From assembly GCF_032248695.1 (NCBI RefSeq), contig NZ_JAVHXC010000003.1:496001-560000 (forward strand): a DNA stretch of 64,000 nt, in the 5' to 3' direction. Each line of letters begins with the position of its first letter. Within the stretch, counting starts at the first letter, position 1. The stretch is from Dietzia sp032248695. GTDB taxonomy: Bacteria; Actinomycetota; Actinomycetes; Mycobacteriales; Mycobacteriaceae. Made by a program: the position numbers and the translations under genes. Shown here piece after piece: positions 27,487-36,038 of the stretch. The notes under the pieces were generated by a model that was not told the DNA's origin, did not search any database, and was given only the letters and a program-made list of their open reading frames with translations.

Positions 27487-27852
27487 ATGGGACGAGGGAT
27501 GACGTTCGGACGGATCCTCGCGCTGGGGATCGCGGTCGCGGCCCTCACGATCGCGGTGATCGTCGTGGAACCACTGCGGCTGGTCTACGCGGTCGCGTTC
27601 TGCCTGCTCGTGCCGGGCGCCGGGTGGGCTGCCAAGGCCCGGGAGGCCGACGCCGTCGACCGGCTCGCGCTCAGCGTGGCCTTCAGTCTGAGCGCGACGG
27701 TTCTCGTGGCCACGGCCATGGCCGCCACCGGGACGTGGTCGGTGACGGTCGGGATGGCCGCCCTGGCGGTGATCGCGATCCTGGGGTTCGCCCCGCTCGG
27801 CTCCTCGGCGCGCCACCGCAAGCCGCTGAGGATCCGCCTGCGATCGAGGTGA
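27487..27852 (+). CDS. Small membrane protein, unknown function
   Basis: 121 residues with three or four hydrophobic segments (about 8-25, 30-48, 60-80, 84-102) and a basic C-terminus (RHRKPLRIRLRSR). It begins four bases after the previous stop and is the last gene of the polysaccharide operon. It could be an accessory subunit of the preceding membrane protein. No family recognised. Confidence 0.65.
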   Translation: MGRGMTFGRILALGIAVAALTIAVIVVEPLRLVYAVAFCLLVPGAGWAAKAREADAVDRLALSVAFSLSATVLVATAMAATGTWSVTVGMAALAVIAILGFAPLGSSARHRKPLRIRLRSR

Positions 27853-27944
27853 GCGGGGCAGGCGGGCCGCACCGTTGTCCGGGCCGCTGACCACGCGATT
27901 GGTGAAGCCGGACGGGGCCGTGTTAACGTATTCCAGCGTTACTC

Positions 27945-28030
27945 GGGCGAGTGGCGGAATGGCAGACGCGCTGGCTTCAGGTGCCAGTGTCCTTCGGGAC
28001 GTGGGGGTTCAAGTCCCCCTTCGCCCACCA
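27945..28030 (+). tRNA. tRNA-Leu (CAG)
   Basis: Full cloverleaf: acceptor GGGCGAG pairing with TTCGCCC, anticodon stem CTGGC/GCCAG with loop TTCAGGT giving anticodon CAG, a long variable arm (GTCCTTCGGGAC) typical of class II tRNA, T-arm GGGGG-TTCAAGT-CCCCC, and an encoded CCA at 28028-28030. In M. tuberculosis a tRNA-Leu gene lies just beyond fhaA (from memory), so this tRNA marks the far side of the inserted polysaccharide cluster. Confidence 0.97.
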
Positions 28031-28035
28031 CACAG

Positions 28036-28073
28036 CAACACCCCGGAGTGTCGGCAGACCCTCCGGGGTGTTG
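28036..28073 (+). terminator. Terminator hairpin after tRNA-Leu
   Basis: Perfect 13-bp inverted repeat CAACACCCCGGAG (28036-28048) and CTCCGGGGTGTTG (28061-28073), six bases after the CCA end. Confidence 0.75.
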
Positions 28074-28342
28074 TCGTATGTTCCGGGGCCCCCGCGGACG
28101 GGATCGGCGCCAGCATCGTCGGTTATGTCATGCGTCACAAGTAGGCGGAAACCGCTCGACGAGGGTAGTTCACCACGCAAAGTGTCCCGTAGGCTCTCCC
28201 GGAAGTTCTCTCGGGAGACGTGGCGCCACCCCGCCCGCCCCGGAGGACGACGCCGTAGTGGCGGACGAAGCCGGGACACCATCCCACCCCGAGCTGCTTC
28301 GTGAGCTCTGAAGCGCGGATCGGTGACAAGAGCGCACCCAGG

Positions 28343-28356
28343 TGGAACACGTTCCA
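28343..28356. promoter_or_regulatory. KstR-like operator upstream of pntA
   Basis: TGGAACACGTTCCA is a 6-2-6 inverted repeat and fits the published KstR consensus TnnAACnnGTTnnA exactly. It lies about 95 bases upstream of pntA. Whether a KstR homologue binds it is untested. The rest of 28074-28449 holds a weaker repeat (TCTCCCG/CGGGAGA at 28195-28218) and no gene. Confidence 0.5.
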
Positions 28357-28399
28357 AAGCCTGTGGACAATGAGTAAAACACCGACACAAGACACAACG

Positions 28400-28423
28400 G
28401 AGCCGACGCCTGGGCGTCGGCTC
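28400..28423 (+). promoter_or_regulatory. Stem-loop in the pntA leader
   Basis: Perfect 11-bp stem GAGCCGACGCC / GGCGTCGGCTC with a two-base gap, ending 26 bases before the pntA ATG. No T-run follows. It could be an attenuator, an operator or a transcript-stabilising structure. Confidence 0.45.
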
Positions 28424-28449
28424 GCTCACAACGCCCAAAAGGATGCCCA

Positions 28450-30066
28450 ATGGCCTCGAGCCTTGAAGAGATTCCTGATATGACCCCGGGGACAGACCTC
28501 CGGGACGCCGTGCAGACCGCGTCCGTGATCGGCGTGGTCGCCGAATCCAACCCCGCCGAGAACCGTGTGGCGGCGACGCCGGAGACCGTGGCGAAGCTGA
28601 TCGGCCTGGGTTACCGGGTCGTGGTGGAGCACGGCGCAGGGACGCGCGCGGAGTTCGCCGACGCGGCCTACGCCGGGGCCGGCGCCGAGATGGTCGACGG
28701 TGACGCCGCCTGGTCGGCTGATGTGGTGATGAAGGTCGCCGTGCCGACCGAGGCCGAGGTGGCCCGGGTCCGGTCCGGGGCCACGCTGGTGAGCCTGTTG
28801 GCCCCGGCGCAGAACGAGCGTCTGCTCACGGTGCTGGCCGAGCGCGGGGTGACCGCACTGGCGATGGATGCCGTGCCGCGGATCTCGCGGGCCCAGTCGA
28901 TGGACGTGTTGTCCTCGATGGCCAACATCGCCGGCTACCGCGCCGTGATCGAGGCCGCCCATCACTTCGGTCGGTTCTTCACCGGGCAGGTCACCGCGGC
29001 GGGCAAGGTGCCGCCGGCGAAGGTCCTGGTCGCGGGCGCCGGTGTGGCGGGTCTGGCCGCCATCGGTGCGGCCTCGAGCCTGGGCGCGATCGTGCGGGCG
29101 ACCGACCCGCGGCCCGAGGTGGCCGATCAGGTCAAGTCGATCGGCGGCGAGTACCTGCCGGTCGAGGTGCCCGACGAGGAGAAGGTCGTCTCCACCGACG
29201 GCTACGCCAAGGCCACGAGCGAGGCCTATGACCGCGCGGCCGCGAAGCTCTACTCGGATCAGGCCGCCGAGGTCGACATCATCATCACCACCGCGCTGAT
29301 CCCGGGCCGCGCGGCGCCGCGGCTGATCACCGCCGCCGACATCGCGGCCATGAAGCGCGGTTCGGTCATCGTCGACATGGCCGCAGCGCAGGGCGGGAAC
29401 GTCGAGGGCAGCGTGGCCGACGAGGTCGTCGTCACCGACAATGGCGTGACGATCATCGGCTACACCGACCTCGCGGGTCGTCTGCCCGCGCAGGCGTCGC
29501 AGCTCTACGGCACCAACCTGGTCAACCTGGCCAAGCTGGTCACGCCGGGCAAGGACGGGGTGTGGTCGCTGGACATGGACGACGTCGTCCAGCGCGGTGT
29601 GACCGTCGCCAAGGGCGGTCAGATCATGTGGCCGCCGCCGCCGGTGCAGGTCAGCGCCGCCCCGGCCGCCCCTGCGGCCTCCGCTGCGGCGGAGCCGGCC
29701 GAGGAGAAGAAGAAGCTCTCGCCGGCCGCCAAGCTCGGCATGATCGCCGTGGGTATGGCGCTGCTGCTGCTCATCACCGCGGCCGCGCCCGGTGACATCG
29801 CCCGGCACATCACGGTGTTCGTGCTGGCGATCGTCATCGGTTACTACGTGATCGGCAACGTCCACCACGCGCTGCACACGCCACTGATGTCGGTGACCAA
29901 TGCCATCTCGGGCGTCATCGTCGTCGGCGCGCTGCTGCAGATCGGTATCGACAGCACGCTGGGCCTGGTCCTGGCCGTGGTGGCGATCCTGTTCGCGTCC
30001 ATCAACGTCTTCGGCGGCTTCGCCGTGACCCGTCGCATGCTCGCGATGTTCTCGAAGGGAGCCTGA
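28450..30066 (+). CDS. pntA: NAD(P) transhydrogenase, alpha subunit (full-length)
   Basis: 538 residues. The dI NAD(H)-binding domain (about 20-395) shows GVVAESNPAENRVAATPETV, the RDQD-like loop region, and the Rossmann motif VAGAGVAGLAAIGAASSLGA. The C-terminal part (about 430-538) has four membrane segments, so this is the fused PntAA+PntAB form as in E. coli. With PntB it pumps protons while moving hydride between NADH and NADP. ATG at 28450 is preceded by AAAAGGA; an ATG at 28480 is a possible alternative start. It is followed by pntB after four bases. Confidence 0.95.
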   Translation: MASSLEEIPDMTPGTDLRDAVQTASVIGVVAESNPAENRVAATPETVAKLIGLGYRVVVEHGAGTRAEFADAAYAGAGAEMVDGDAAWSADVVMKVAVPTEAEVARVRSGATLVSLLAPAQNERLLTVLAERGVTALAMDAVPRISRAQSMDVLSSMANIAGYRAVIEAAHHFGRFFTGQVTAAGKVPPAKVLVAGAGVAGLAAIGAASSLGAIVRATDPRPEVADQVKSIGGEYLPVEVPDEEKVVSTDGYAKATSEAYDRAAAKLYSDQAAEVDIIITTALIPGRAAPRLITAADIAAMKRGSVIVDMAAAQGGNVEGSVADEVVVTDNGVTIIGYTDLAGRLPAQASQLYGTNLVNLAKLVTPGKDGVWSLDMDDVVQRGVTVAKGGQIMWPPPPVQVSAAPAAPAASAAAEPAEEKKKLSPAAKLGMIAVGMALLLLITAAAPGDIARHITVFVLAIVIGYYVIGNVHHALHTPLMSVTNAISGVIVVGALLQIGIDSTLGLVLAVVAILFASINVFGGFAVTRRMLAMFSKGA

Positions 30067-30070
30067 GAAG

Positions 30071-31492
30071 ATGTCGATCGACTCCGCCGCCAATGCGGCC
30101 TACCTGATCGCGGCCCTGCTGTTCATCCTGTCGCTGGCAGGGCTGTCCAAGCACGAGACCGCCCGCCGGGGACTGACCTTCGGCATCTCCGGCATGGCGC
30201 TCGCGCTCGTCGCGACCATCGCCCTGGTCCTCGACCACCAGCCGCCGACCCTGGGCATCGTCCTGATGGTCGGTGCCGTGGCCATCGGTGCGGCCGTCGG
30301 CCTGTGGCGCTCGCGCAGCGTGCAGATGACCGAGATGCCCGAGCTCATCGCCCTGCTGCACTCGTTCGTCGGCCTGGCCGCCGTCCTGGTGGGATGGAAC
30401 GGCTATCTCGACCCCGACCTGCATGGTGAGCTCACCGGATCGCTGCTGGGCATCCATCACGCCGAGGTGTTCATCGGGGTGTTCATCGGCGCCGTGACCT
30501 TCACCGGTTCGATCGTGGCCTACCTCAAGCTGTCGGCCAAGATGGCCTCCGCTCCGCTGGTCCTGCCGGGCAAGAACCTCATCAACCTGGGCATCCTCGT
30601 GGCGTTCATCGTCCTGACCGTGTGGTTCGTGACCAGCCCCGCCCTGTGGATGCTCATCGTCGTCACCGTCCTGGCCCTGGCGCTGGGCTGGCACCTGGTC
30701 GCCTCCATCGGCGGCGGCGACATGCCCGTGGTGGTGTCGATGCTCAACTCCTACTCGGGCTGGGCCGCCGCGGCGACCGGCTTCCTGCTGGGCAACGACC
30801 TGCTCATCGTCACCGGTGCGCTGGTGGGCTCCTCGGGTGCGTACCTGTCGTACATCATGTGCAAGGCCATGAACCGGTCGTTCTTCTCCGTCATCATGGG
30901 CGGCTTCGGCATCGAGGCCTCCTCCGGTGAGGGCAAGGATCACGGCGAGCACACCGAGATCGACGTCGCCGGGGCGGCCGAGATGCTCGCGAACGCCTCC
31001 TCGGTCATCATCGCCCCCGGGTACGGCATGGCCGTCGCCCAGGCCCAGTACCCGGTGGCCGACCTCACCCGCACGCTGCGCGAGCGCGGCGTCGACGTGC
31101 GCTTCGCCGTCCACCCGGTGGCCGGTCGCCTGCCGGGCCACATGAACGTGCTGCTGGCCGAGGCCAAGGTGCCCTACGACATCGTGCTCGAGCTCGACGA
31201 GATCAACGACGACTTCGCCGACACCGACGTCGTCCTGGTCATCGGCGCCAACGACACCGTCAACCCCGACGCCGCCGAGGACCCGGGCAGCCCGATCGCC
31301 GGCATGCCGGTGCTCCACGTGTGGGAGGCCTCCAACGTCATCGTGTTCAAGCGGTCCATGGCCGCCGGGTACGCCGGCGTCCAGAACCCGCTGTTCTTCC
31401 GCGAGAACACCGACATGCTGTTCGGCGACGCCAAGGACCGCGTCGGCGACATCCTCAACGCGGTGAAGGACCAGCAGGGCGCCGGCGTCTGA
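30071..31492 (+). CDS. pntB: NAD(P) transhydrogenase, beta subunit
   Basis: 473 residues. Nine or so membrane segments occupy the first 280 residues (dII), followed by the dIII NADP(H)-binding domain with VIIAPGYGMAVAQAQYPVADL, VHPVAGRLPGHMNVLLAEAKVPYD (the sequence around these is nearly invariant in the family) and VLVIGANDTVNPDAAED. Supplies NADPH at the expense of the proton gradient. This may feed the many NADPH-using monooxygenases of the window, but that link is inference. Stop is followed by a strong terminator. Confidence 0.96.
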   Translation: MSIDSAANAAYLIAALLFILSLAGLSKHETARRGLTFGISGMALALVATIALVLDHQPPTLGIVLMVGAVAIGAAVGLWRSRSVQMTEMPELIALLHSFVGLAAVLVGWNGYLDPDLHGELTGSLLGIHHAEVFIGVFIGAVTFTGSIVAYLKLSAKMASAPLVLPGKNLINLGILVAFIVLTVWFVTSPALWMLIVVTVLALALGWHLVASIGGGDMPVVVSMLNSYSGWAAAATGFLLGNDLLIVTGALVGSSGAYLSYIMCKAMNRSFFSVIMGGFGIEASSGEGKDHGEHTEIDVAGAAEMLANASSVIIAPGYGMAVAQAQYPVADLTRTLRERGVDVRFAVHPVAGRLPGHMNVLLAEAKVPYDIVLELDEINDDFADTDVVLVIGANDTVNPDAAEDPGSPIAGMPVLHVWEASNVIVFKRSMAAGYAGVQNPLFFRENTDMLFGDAKDRVGDILNAVKDQQGAGV

Positions 31493-31517
31493 CACGACGT
31501 CACGCAGGCCGCTCACG

Positions 31518-31553
31518 GGCCCGGACCGAGGGGATTCTCCCCGGGTCCGGGCC
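31518..31553 (+). terminator. Terminator hairpin after pntB
   Basis: Stem GGCCCGGACC (31518-31527) and GGTCCGGGCC (31544-31553), with an inner GGGGA/TCCCC repeat in the loop, 26 bases after the pntB stop. Confidence 0.65.
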
Positions 31554-31584
31554 TGCGGCGTCCCGGGCGGGTAGAAGTGGGACC

Positions 31585-33042
31585 ATGAGCGCCGCACCCG
31601 ATACCGCGTACCCCGACACCCGACTGTTCGTCGACGGCCAGTGGTCCGACGCCGCCGACGGTCGCACGATCGACGTGCTCAACCCGGCCGACGGCCAGGT
31701 GATCGGCACGGTCGCCCACGCCTCCGTCGCCGACCTCGATCGCGCCCTCGCGGCCGCCGAGCGCGGCTTCGAGGTGTGGCGTGACATGACCCCGGCCAGG
31801 CGGGGCACGATCATGCGCGCTGCCGCGGAGCTGCTGCGCGACCGGGTGGAGGTGATCGCCCGGACCCTGACGCTGGAGCAGGGTAAGCCGCTCCGCGAGG
31901 CCCGGGGCGAGATCCTCGCGGCCGCGGACATCATCGACTGGTTCGCCGAGGAGGGGCTCCGCGTCTACGGGCGGCTGGTGCCCCACCGCACGGACATCAC
32001 GATCCGGCAGATGGTCGTCAAGGACCCGGTCGGCCCGGTCGCGGCCTTCACGCCGTGGAACTTCCCCGTCAACCAGGTGGTGCGGAAGATCGCGGCCGGC
32101 CTGGCGGCCGGGTGCTCGCTGATCGTCAAGGCCCCGGAGGAGACGCCGGCCAGCCCGGCGGCGCTCATCGGGGCGTTCGCCGACGCGGGCCTGCCGGCCG
32201 GGGTGCTGGGTCTGGTGTACGGCGATCCCGCGGAGATCTCCGGTTACCTCATCCCGCACCCGGTGATCCGGAAGGTTACGTTCACGGGGTCGACCGCGGT
32301 CGGCAAGCAGTTGGCGGCATTGGCGGGGCAGCACATGAAGCGCAGCTCCATGGAGCTCGGCGGCCACGCTCCGGTGATCGTGTGCGATGACGCCGACCTC
32401 GAGCTCGCGTTGGGGACGATGGGTCCGATGGCGTTCCGCAACGCGGGCCAGGTGTGCATCTCCCCGACGCGGTTCCTCGTGCAGAACGGCGTGCGCGACG
32501 AGTTCGCCCGCGCGCTGGCCGCGCACGCCGAGGGGATCCGGGTGGGCAGCGGTCTGGAGGACGGCACCACGATGGGCCCGCTGGCCAACGACCGTCGGCT
32601 CGCGGCGATGGGCGAGTTCCATTCCGATGCCGTGGATCGCGGTGCTCAGGTGCTCACCGGTGGCCACCGGATCGGCGAGTCGGGCAACTACTGGGCGCCC
32701 ACCGTGTTCGACGAGATCCCGACCGAGGCCCGCATCTACAACGACGAGCCGTTCGGTCCCGTCGCGGCGATCCGGGGATTCGACCGGTTGGACGAGGCGG
32801 TCGCCGAGGCGAACCGGCTGCCGTACGGGCTGGCCGGTTACGCGTTCACCAGCTCCCTGGCGAACGCGGACCTGCTGACCCGGCGGGTCGAGGTGGGGAT
32901 GTTGTGGGTCAACATGCCGTCCACGCCGTCGGCCGAGCTGCCGTTCGGCGGGGTCAAGGACTCGGGTTACGGTTCGGAGGGCGGTCCCGAGGCCATGGAG
33001 TGCTATCTAAACACCCGGGCGGTCGCGATCCGCAACGTCTAG
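31585..33042 (+). CDS. NAD(P)-dependent aldehyde dehydrogenase (succinate-semialdehyde dehydrogenase-like)
   Basis: 485 residues from the ATG at 31585. ALDH motifs in order: FTPWNFPVNQ, FTGSTAVGKQ, catalytic general base Glu in MELGGHAPV, catalytic Cys in NAGQVCISPTR, EPFGPVAAI and PFGGVKDSGYG. The GQVCISPTR context and the overall sequence are close to the GabD-like/succinate-semialdehyde group, though the true aldehyde is not fixed by sequence. It has its own transcription unit after the pntB terminator. Confidence 0.92.
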   Translation: MSAAPDTAYPDTRLFVDGQWSDAADGRTIDVLNPADGQVIGTVAHASVADLDRALAAAERGFEVWRDMTPARRGTIMRAAAELLRDRVEVIARTLTLEQGKPLREARGEILAAADIIDWFAEEGLRVYGRLVPHRTDITIRQMVVKDPVGPVAAFTPWNFPVNQVVRKIAAGLAAGCSLIVKAPEETPASPAALIGAFADAGLPAGVLGLVYGDPAEISGYLIPHPVIRKVTFTGSTAVGKQLAALAGQHMKRSSMELGGHAPVIVCDDADLELALGTMGPMAFRNAGQVCISPTRFLVQNGVRDEFARALAAHAEGIRVGSGLEDGTTMGPLANDRRLAAMGEFHSDAVDRGAQVLTGGHRIGESGNYWAPTVFDEIPTEARIYNDEPFGPVAAIRGFDRLDEAVAEANRLPYGLAGYAFTSSLANADLLTRRVEVGMLWVNMPSTPSAELPFGGVKDSGYGSEGGPEAMECYLNTRAVAIRNV

Positions 33043-33113
33043 CGCCGCGGGTTTCACGTGGAACCGGAGGGCGGGCGGGAGCTGGTCCCGGGCCGGGTCC
33101 ACGGTGGGCGGGG

Positions 33114-34016
33114 TCAGAAGACGGGCTTGCCGCCCGTCACCCCCAGCACGGTCCCCGAGACGTAGCTCGCGTCGGACGGCGAGGCGAGGAAGACGTAGGC
33201 GCCTGCGCACTCGCCGGGTTGGCCCGCGCGCCCGAGCGGGGTGTCGCCGCCGAAGTCCTCGAGCGTGTCCGGGTCCTGCGTCGCCGGCTGCAGGGGCGTC
33301 CAGATGGGGCCGGGCGCCACGGCGTTGACGCGGATGCCGCGTTCGCCCAGCTCGTTGGCCAGGCTCACGGTGAGGTTGTTGAGTGCGGCCTTGGTCGCGG
33401 CGTAGTCCACCAGCGGCGGGGCGGGTTGATAGGCCTGGATGGACGTCGTGTTGATGATCGACGACCCGGGGCCGAGGAACTGCAGTGCCTCCTGGCTGGC
33501 CCAGATGGTGGCGTAGAGGTTGGTCTTCATCACCCGGTCGAGGTTCTCCGAGTCGATGGTCTCCAGTCCCTCGCCGCGGGCGTGCTGGTACGCGGCGTTG
33601 TTGACCAGGACGTCCAGGCCGCCCAGCTGCTCGGCGGCGTCGCGGACGACCTTGCGGCACTGCGATTCGTCCTGCAGGTCCGCCGGCAGCAGGACCGCGC
33701 GTCGACCGGCCTTCTCGATCCACCCGGCCGTCTCTTCGGCATCCGGTTGTTCGACCGGCAGGTAGGAGATCGCCACGTCGGCGCCCTCGCGGGCGAACGC
33801 GATCGCGGCGGCCCGCCCGATCCCGGAGTCCCCGCCGGTGATGAGCGCCCGGAGGCCCTCGAGGCGCCCGGACCCGCGGTAGCTGTGCTCGCCGTGATCG
33901 GGCAGCGGGTCCATCCGGGAGGTCAGGCCGGGAGGCTCCTGCTCCTGGGCGGGGAAGCCGCCGGAGTCGTTGACCATCTGTTGCGCGTTCTCGGCGATGT
34001 CGCTCGTGGCACCCAT
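33114..34016 (-). CDS. SDR-family oxidoreductase (YhdF/general-stress type)
   Basis: 300 residues from the ATG at 34016 (AGGAAG eight bases upstream). An N-terminal extension of ~45 residues (QEQEPPGLTSRMDPLPDHGE) is characteristic of the YhdF/YgfF-like stress SDRs. The Rossmann motif TGGDSGIGRA, NNAAYQH, catalytic Ser in INTTSIQ and YAATKAA (Tyr/Lys) follow. It lies five bases downstream of the next gene on the same strand, so the two are one operon, likely linked to stress rather than to the catabolic region. Confidence 0.88.
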   Translation of the reverse strand: MGATSDIAENAQQMVNDSGGFPAQEQEPPGLTSRMDPLPDHGEHSYRGSGRLEGLRALITGGDSGIGRAAAIAFAREGADVAISYLPVEQPDAEETAGWIEKAGRRAVLLPADLQDESQCRKVVRDAAEQLGGLDVLVNNAAYQHARGEGLETIDSENLDRVMKTNLYATIWASQEALQFLGPGSSIINTTSIQAYQPAPPLVDYAATKAALNNLTVSLANELGERGIRVNAVAPGPIWTPLQPATQDPDTLEDFGGDTPLGRAGQPGECAGAYVFLASPSDASYVSGTVLGVTGGKPVF

Positions 34017-34021
34017 CTCGA

Positions 34022-34498
34022 TCACTTCCTCTTGAGCACGCCGGCGCACGCCACGCGCAGTTCCTCCAGCTCGCGGGCGTGCTGTTCGGCCCGGTCGAAG
34101 AGGTTCTGCAGCGTCGGGGTCGGCAGGCGCGGGTCCTCGATCTCCAGGAGGGCCCGGAACCCCATCTTCTTGCCGTTGACCGCCAGCGTGAGCGCCTCGA
34201 GCTCGACCAGATCGCTCAGGGGGGACCGCTCGGCGAGCCGCCGGTTGGGTTTGAGCTGGCCGAGCTTCTCGGACGCCTTGGCGGGGAGGTCCTTGAGCAG
34301 CGACGGCGAGGTCCCGGCCAGCGTCATGAGTTCCTCGAGGGCCTTGAGGTCATCGACCGTCTCGTCGCCGATCCGGCCGACGACCTCGCGGACGTGCGGG
34401 TCGCTGTGATCCTCGGCGACGCGCCGGAACAGGTCGATCCCGGCGGCGGCACCGGCGTGGTGGTCCTGCATGTAGGTGTGCAACATCTCGGTGGCCAT
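34022..34498 (-). CDS. Helical ferritin/hemerythrin-like protein, unknown function
   Basis: 158 residues, nearly all predicted helix: HTYMQDHHAGAAAGIDLFRRVAEDH, then a Leu/Glu-rich segment and a C-terminal helix QNLFDRAEQHARELEELR. The pattern of four helices with His/Glu/Asp residues resembles small ferritin-like or hemerythrin-like stress proteins, but metal ligands cannot be assigned by eye. Paired with the stress-type SDR downstream, so an oxidative or desiccation-stress role is plausible. Confidence 0.65.
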   Translation of the reverse strand: MATEMLHTYMQDHHAGAAAGIDLFRRVAEDHSDPHVREVVGRIGDETVDDLKALEELMTLAGTSPSLLKDLPAKASEKLGQLKPNRRLAERSPLSDLVELEALTLAVNGKKMGFRALLEIEDPRLPTPTLQNLFDRAEQHARELEELRVACAGVLKRK

Positions 34499-34657
34499 GT
34501 CCTGACGCTACGAGTCTGAGCGCGCGGGGCAACCGGTCAGTTGATCGCGCCCGTCGCCTCCCGGGCCCGGACAGCAGATTCATCGTTCACCGCCCATCCC
34601 ACGCCTGTCCGTCCGTTCGCCGAGGAGAGCGTCAGGAGCGGCGATGCCGGAAAGGCG

Positions 34658-34698
34658 TTGACGCGCGAGTAGCCAACGGCTACGGTGACGAGCGTCAC
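34658..34698 (+). promoter_or_regulatory. Twin-palindrome promoter P1 (OYE operon)
   Basis: -35 TTGACG (34658-34663), 17-bp spacer, -10 TACGGT (34681-34686). The palindrome GTAGCCAACGGCTAC (34669-34683) overlaps the spacer and -10; the second element GTGACGAGCGTCAC (34685-34698) covers the expected start. It lies 175 bases before the OYE gene. Five other copies are listed in this window. The rest of 34499-34872 shows no gene. Confidence 0.85.
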
Positions 34699-34872
34699 AG
34701 TCGCAGGGCTCCAGCGATGCAGCTCGACCGCCCCCTCTCGGCGCGACGTGACGCATGAGCACGCAGCACCCAAGAGTTCGCCCGCCGTCCGAGCCCGGAC
34801 GGCCCGAACCCTGTCCCGTCATGCCTGTCCTCCCGGAGAGTCTCGCTCTCCCGACCAGAAAGCGGCACCAAC

Positions 34873-35979
34873 GTGAGCTCATTGTTCGACTCGTACCCCC
34901 TCGGTGACGTCCGGCTCCACAACCGCGTGGTGATGGCCCCTATGACCCGAGCGCGCAGTCTCGACACGATCCCCAACGCCGTAATGGCGGAGTACTACCG
35001 CCAACGCGCGTCCGCCGGTCTGATCGTCACCGAGGGCACTGCGATCTCGCCGGAAGCGCAGGGTTACGCGTTCATTCCCGGCATCTGGAGCCCCGAGCAG
35101 GTCATGGGCTGGAAGAAGACCACGACCGCCGTCCATGACGAGGGTGGCCGGATCTTCTGCCAGTTGTGGCACGTCGGCCGACTCTCGCACCGCTCCCTAC
35201 AGCCCGGCGGTCGGCAGCCGGTCAGTTCCGGCGCCGCCCCCGCTCGCGGATGCCAAATCTTCGCGTACGACGACGACGGGGAGGTCGGGTTCATCAACGT
35301 GACAGACCCGCGCCCGCTGACCACGGCCGAGGTCGAGCGGGTGGCCCGTGATTACGCGACCGGCGCGGCCAACGCGTTGGATGCCGGGTTCGACGGGGTC
35401 GAGCTGCACGCCGCCAACGGTTACCTGTTCGAGCAGTTCCTCAATCCCGCCGTCAACACGAGGGACGACCAGTACGGGGGGACCGTCCCCAACAGGGTCC
35501 GGTTCCTCCTCGAAGCGGTGGACCGGGTGGTGGAGGAGGTCGGCTCCAGCCGGGTCGGCGTCCGGCTCTCTCCGTTCAGCGGACTCTTCGACATGCCGTC
35601 ATATGCCGAGGCGCAGGAGACCTACCTGTATCTGGCCGATGAGCTGGGCCGTCGACATATCGCCTATGTGCACCTCATCGACCAGAACCCGGACGGGCAG
35701 CGACTGCTAGCCCCGGAGTTCCTCGCGTCATTCCGGGCCCGGTACGGCGAGGCGATCATCCTCGCGGGTGCGCTCACCGGCGAGCTGGCCCACGCCCTCG
35801 TCGAGCGCGGGCTGATAGACCTCACCGCCTTCGGTCAGCCATATATCGCGAACCCCGATCTGGTCGAGCGTCTGCAGAACGGCTGGCCGCTCGCGACCCC
35901 AGACCCGAAGTCCTACTACGGCGGCGGCGGCGCAGAGGGCTACTCCGACTACCCGCGATTCGACCCGGCGACCGTCTGA
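34873..35979 (+). CDS. Old yellow enzyme family ene-reductase
   Basis: 368 residues, GTG start. An FMN-dependent TIM barrel of the OYE type: NRVVMAPMTRAR (near the N-terminus), QLWHVGRLSH (substrate/flavin-proximal), HAANGYLFEQFLNP (His-x-x-Asn pair binding the substrate carbonyl) and NTRDDQYGG. It reduces activated C=C bonds of enones with NAD(P)H, as in carvone or steroid-enone saturation. First gene of the P1-driven operon with the SRPBCC and luciferase-like genes. Confidence 0.93.
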   Translation: MSSLFDSYPLGDVRLHNRVVMAPMTRARSLDTIPNAVMAEYYRQRASAGLIVTEGTAISPEAQGYAFIPGIWSPEQVMGWKKTTTAVHDEGGRIFCQLWHVGRLSHRSLQPGGRQPVSSGAAPARGCQIFAYDDDGEVGFINVTDPRPLTTAEVERVARDYATGAANALDAGFDGVELHAANGYLFEQFLNPAVNTRDDQYGGTVPNRVRFLLEAVDRVVEEVGSSRVGVRLSPFSGLFDMPSYAEAQETYLYLADELGRRHIAYVHLIDQNPDGQRLLAPEFLASFRARYGEAIILAGALTGELAHALVERGLIDLTAFGQPYIANPDLVERLQNGWPLATPDPKSYYGGGGAEGYSDYPRFDPATV

Positions 35980-36038
35980 CCGGGTCCCGGCCCCCTCATG
36001 AGCCGATCCCCTATTCACCCTTCTCTGAACGGAGCACG

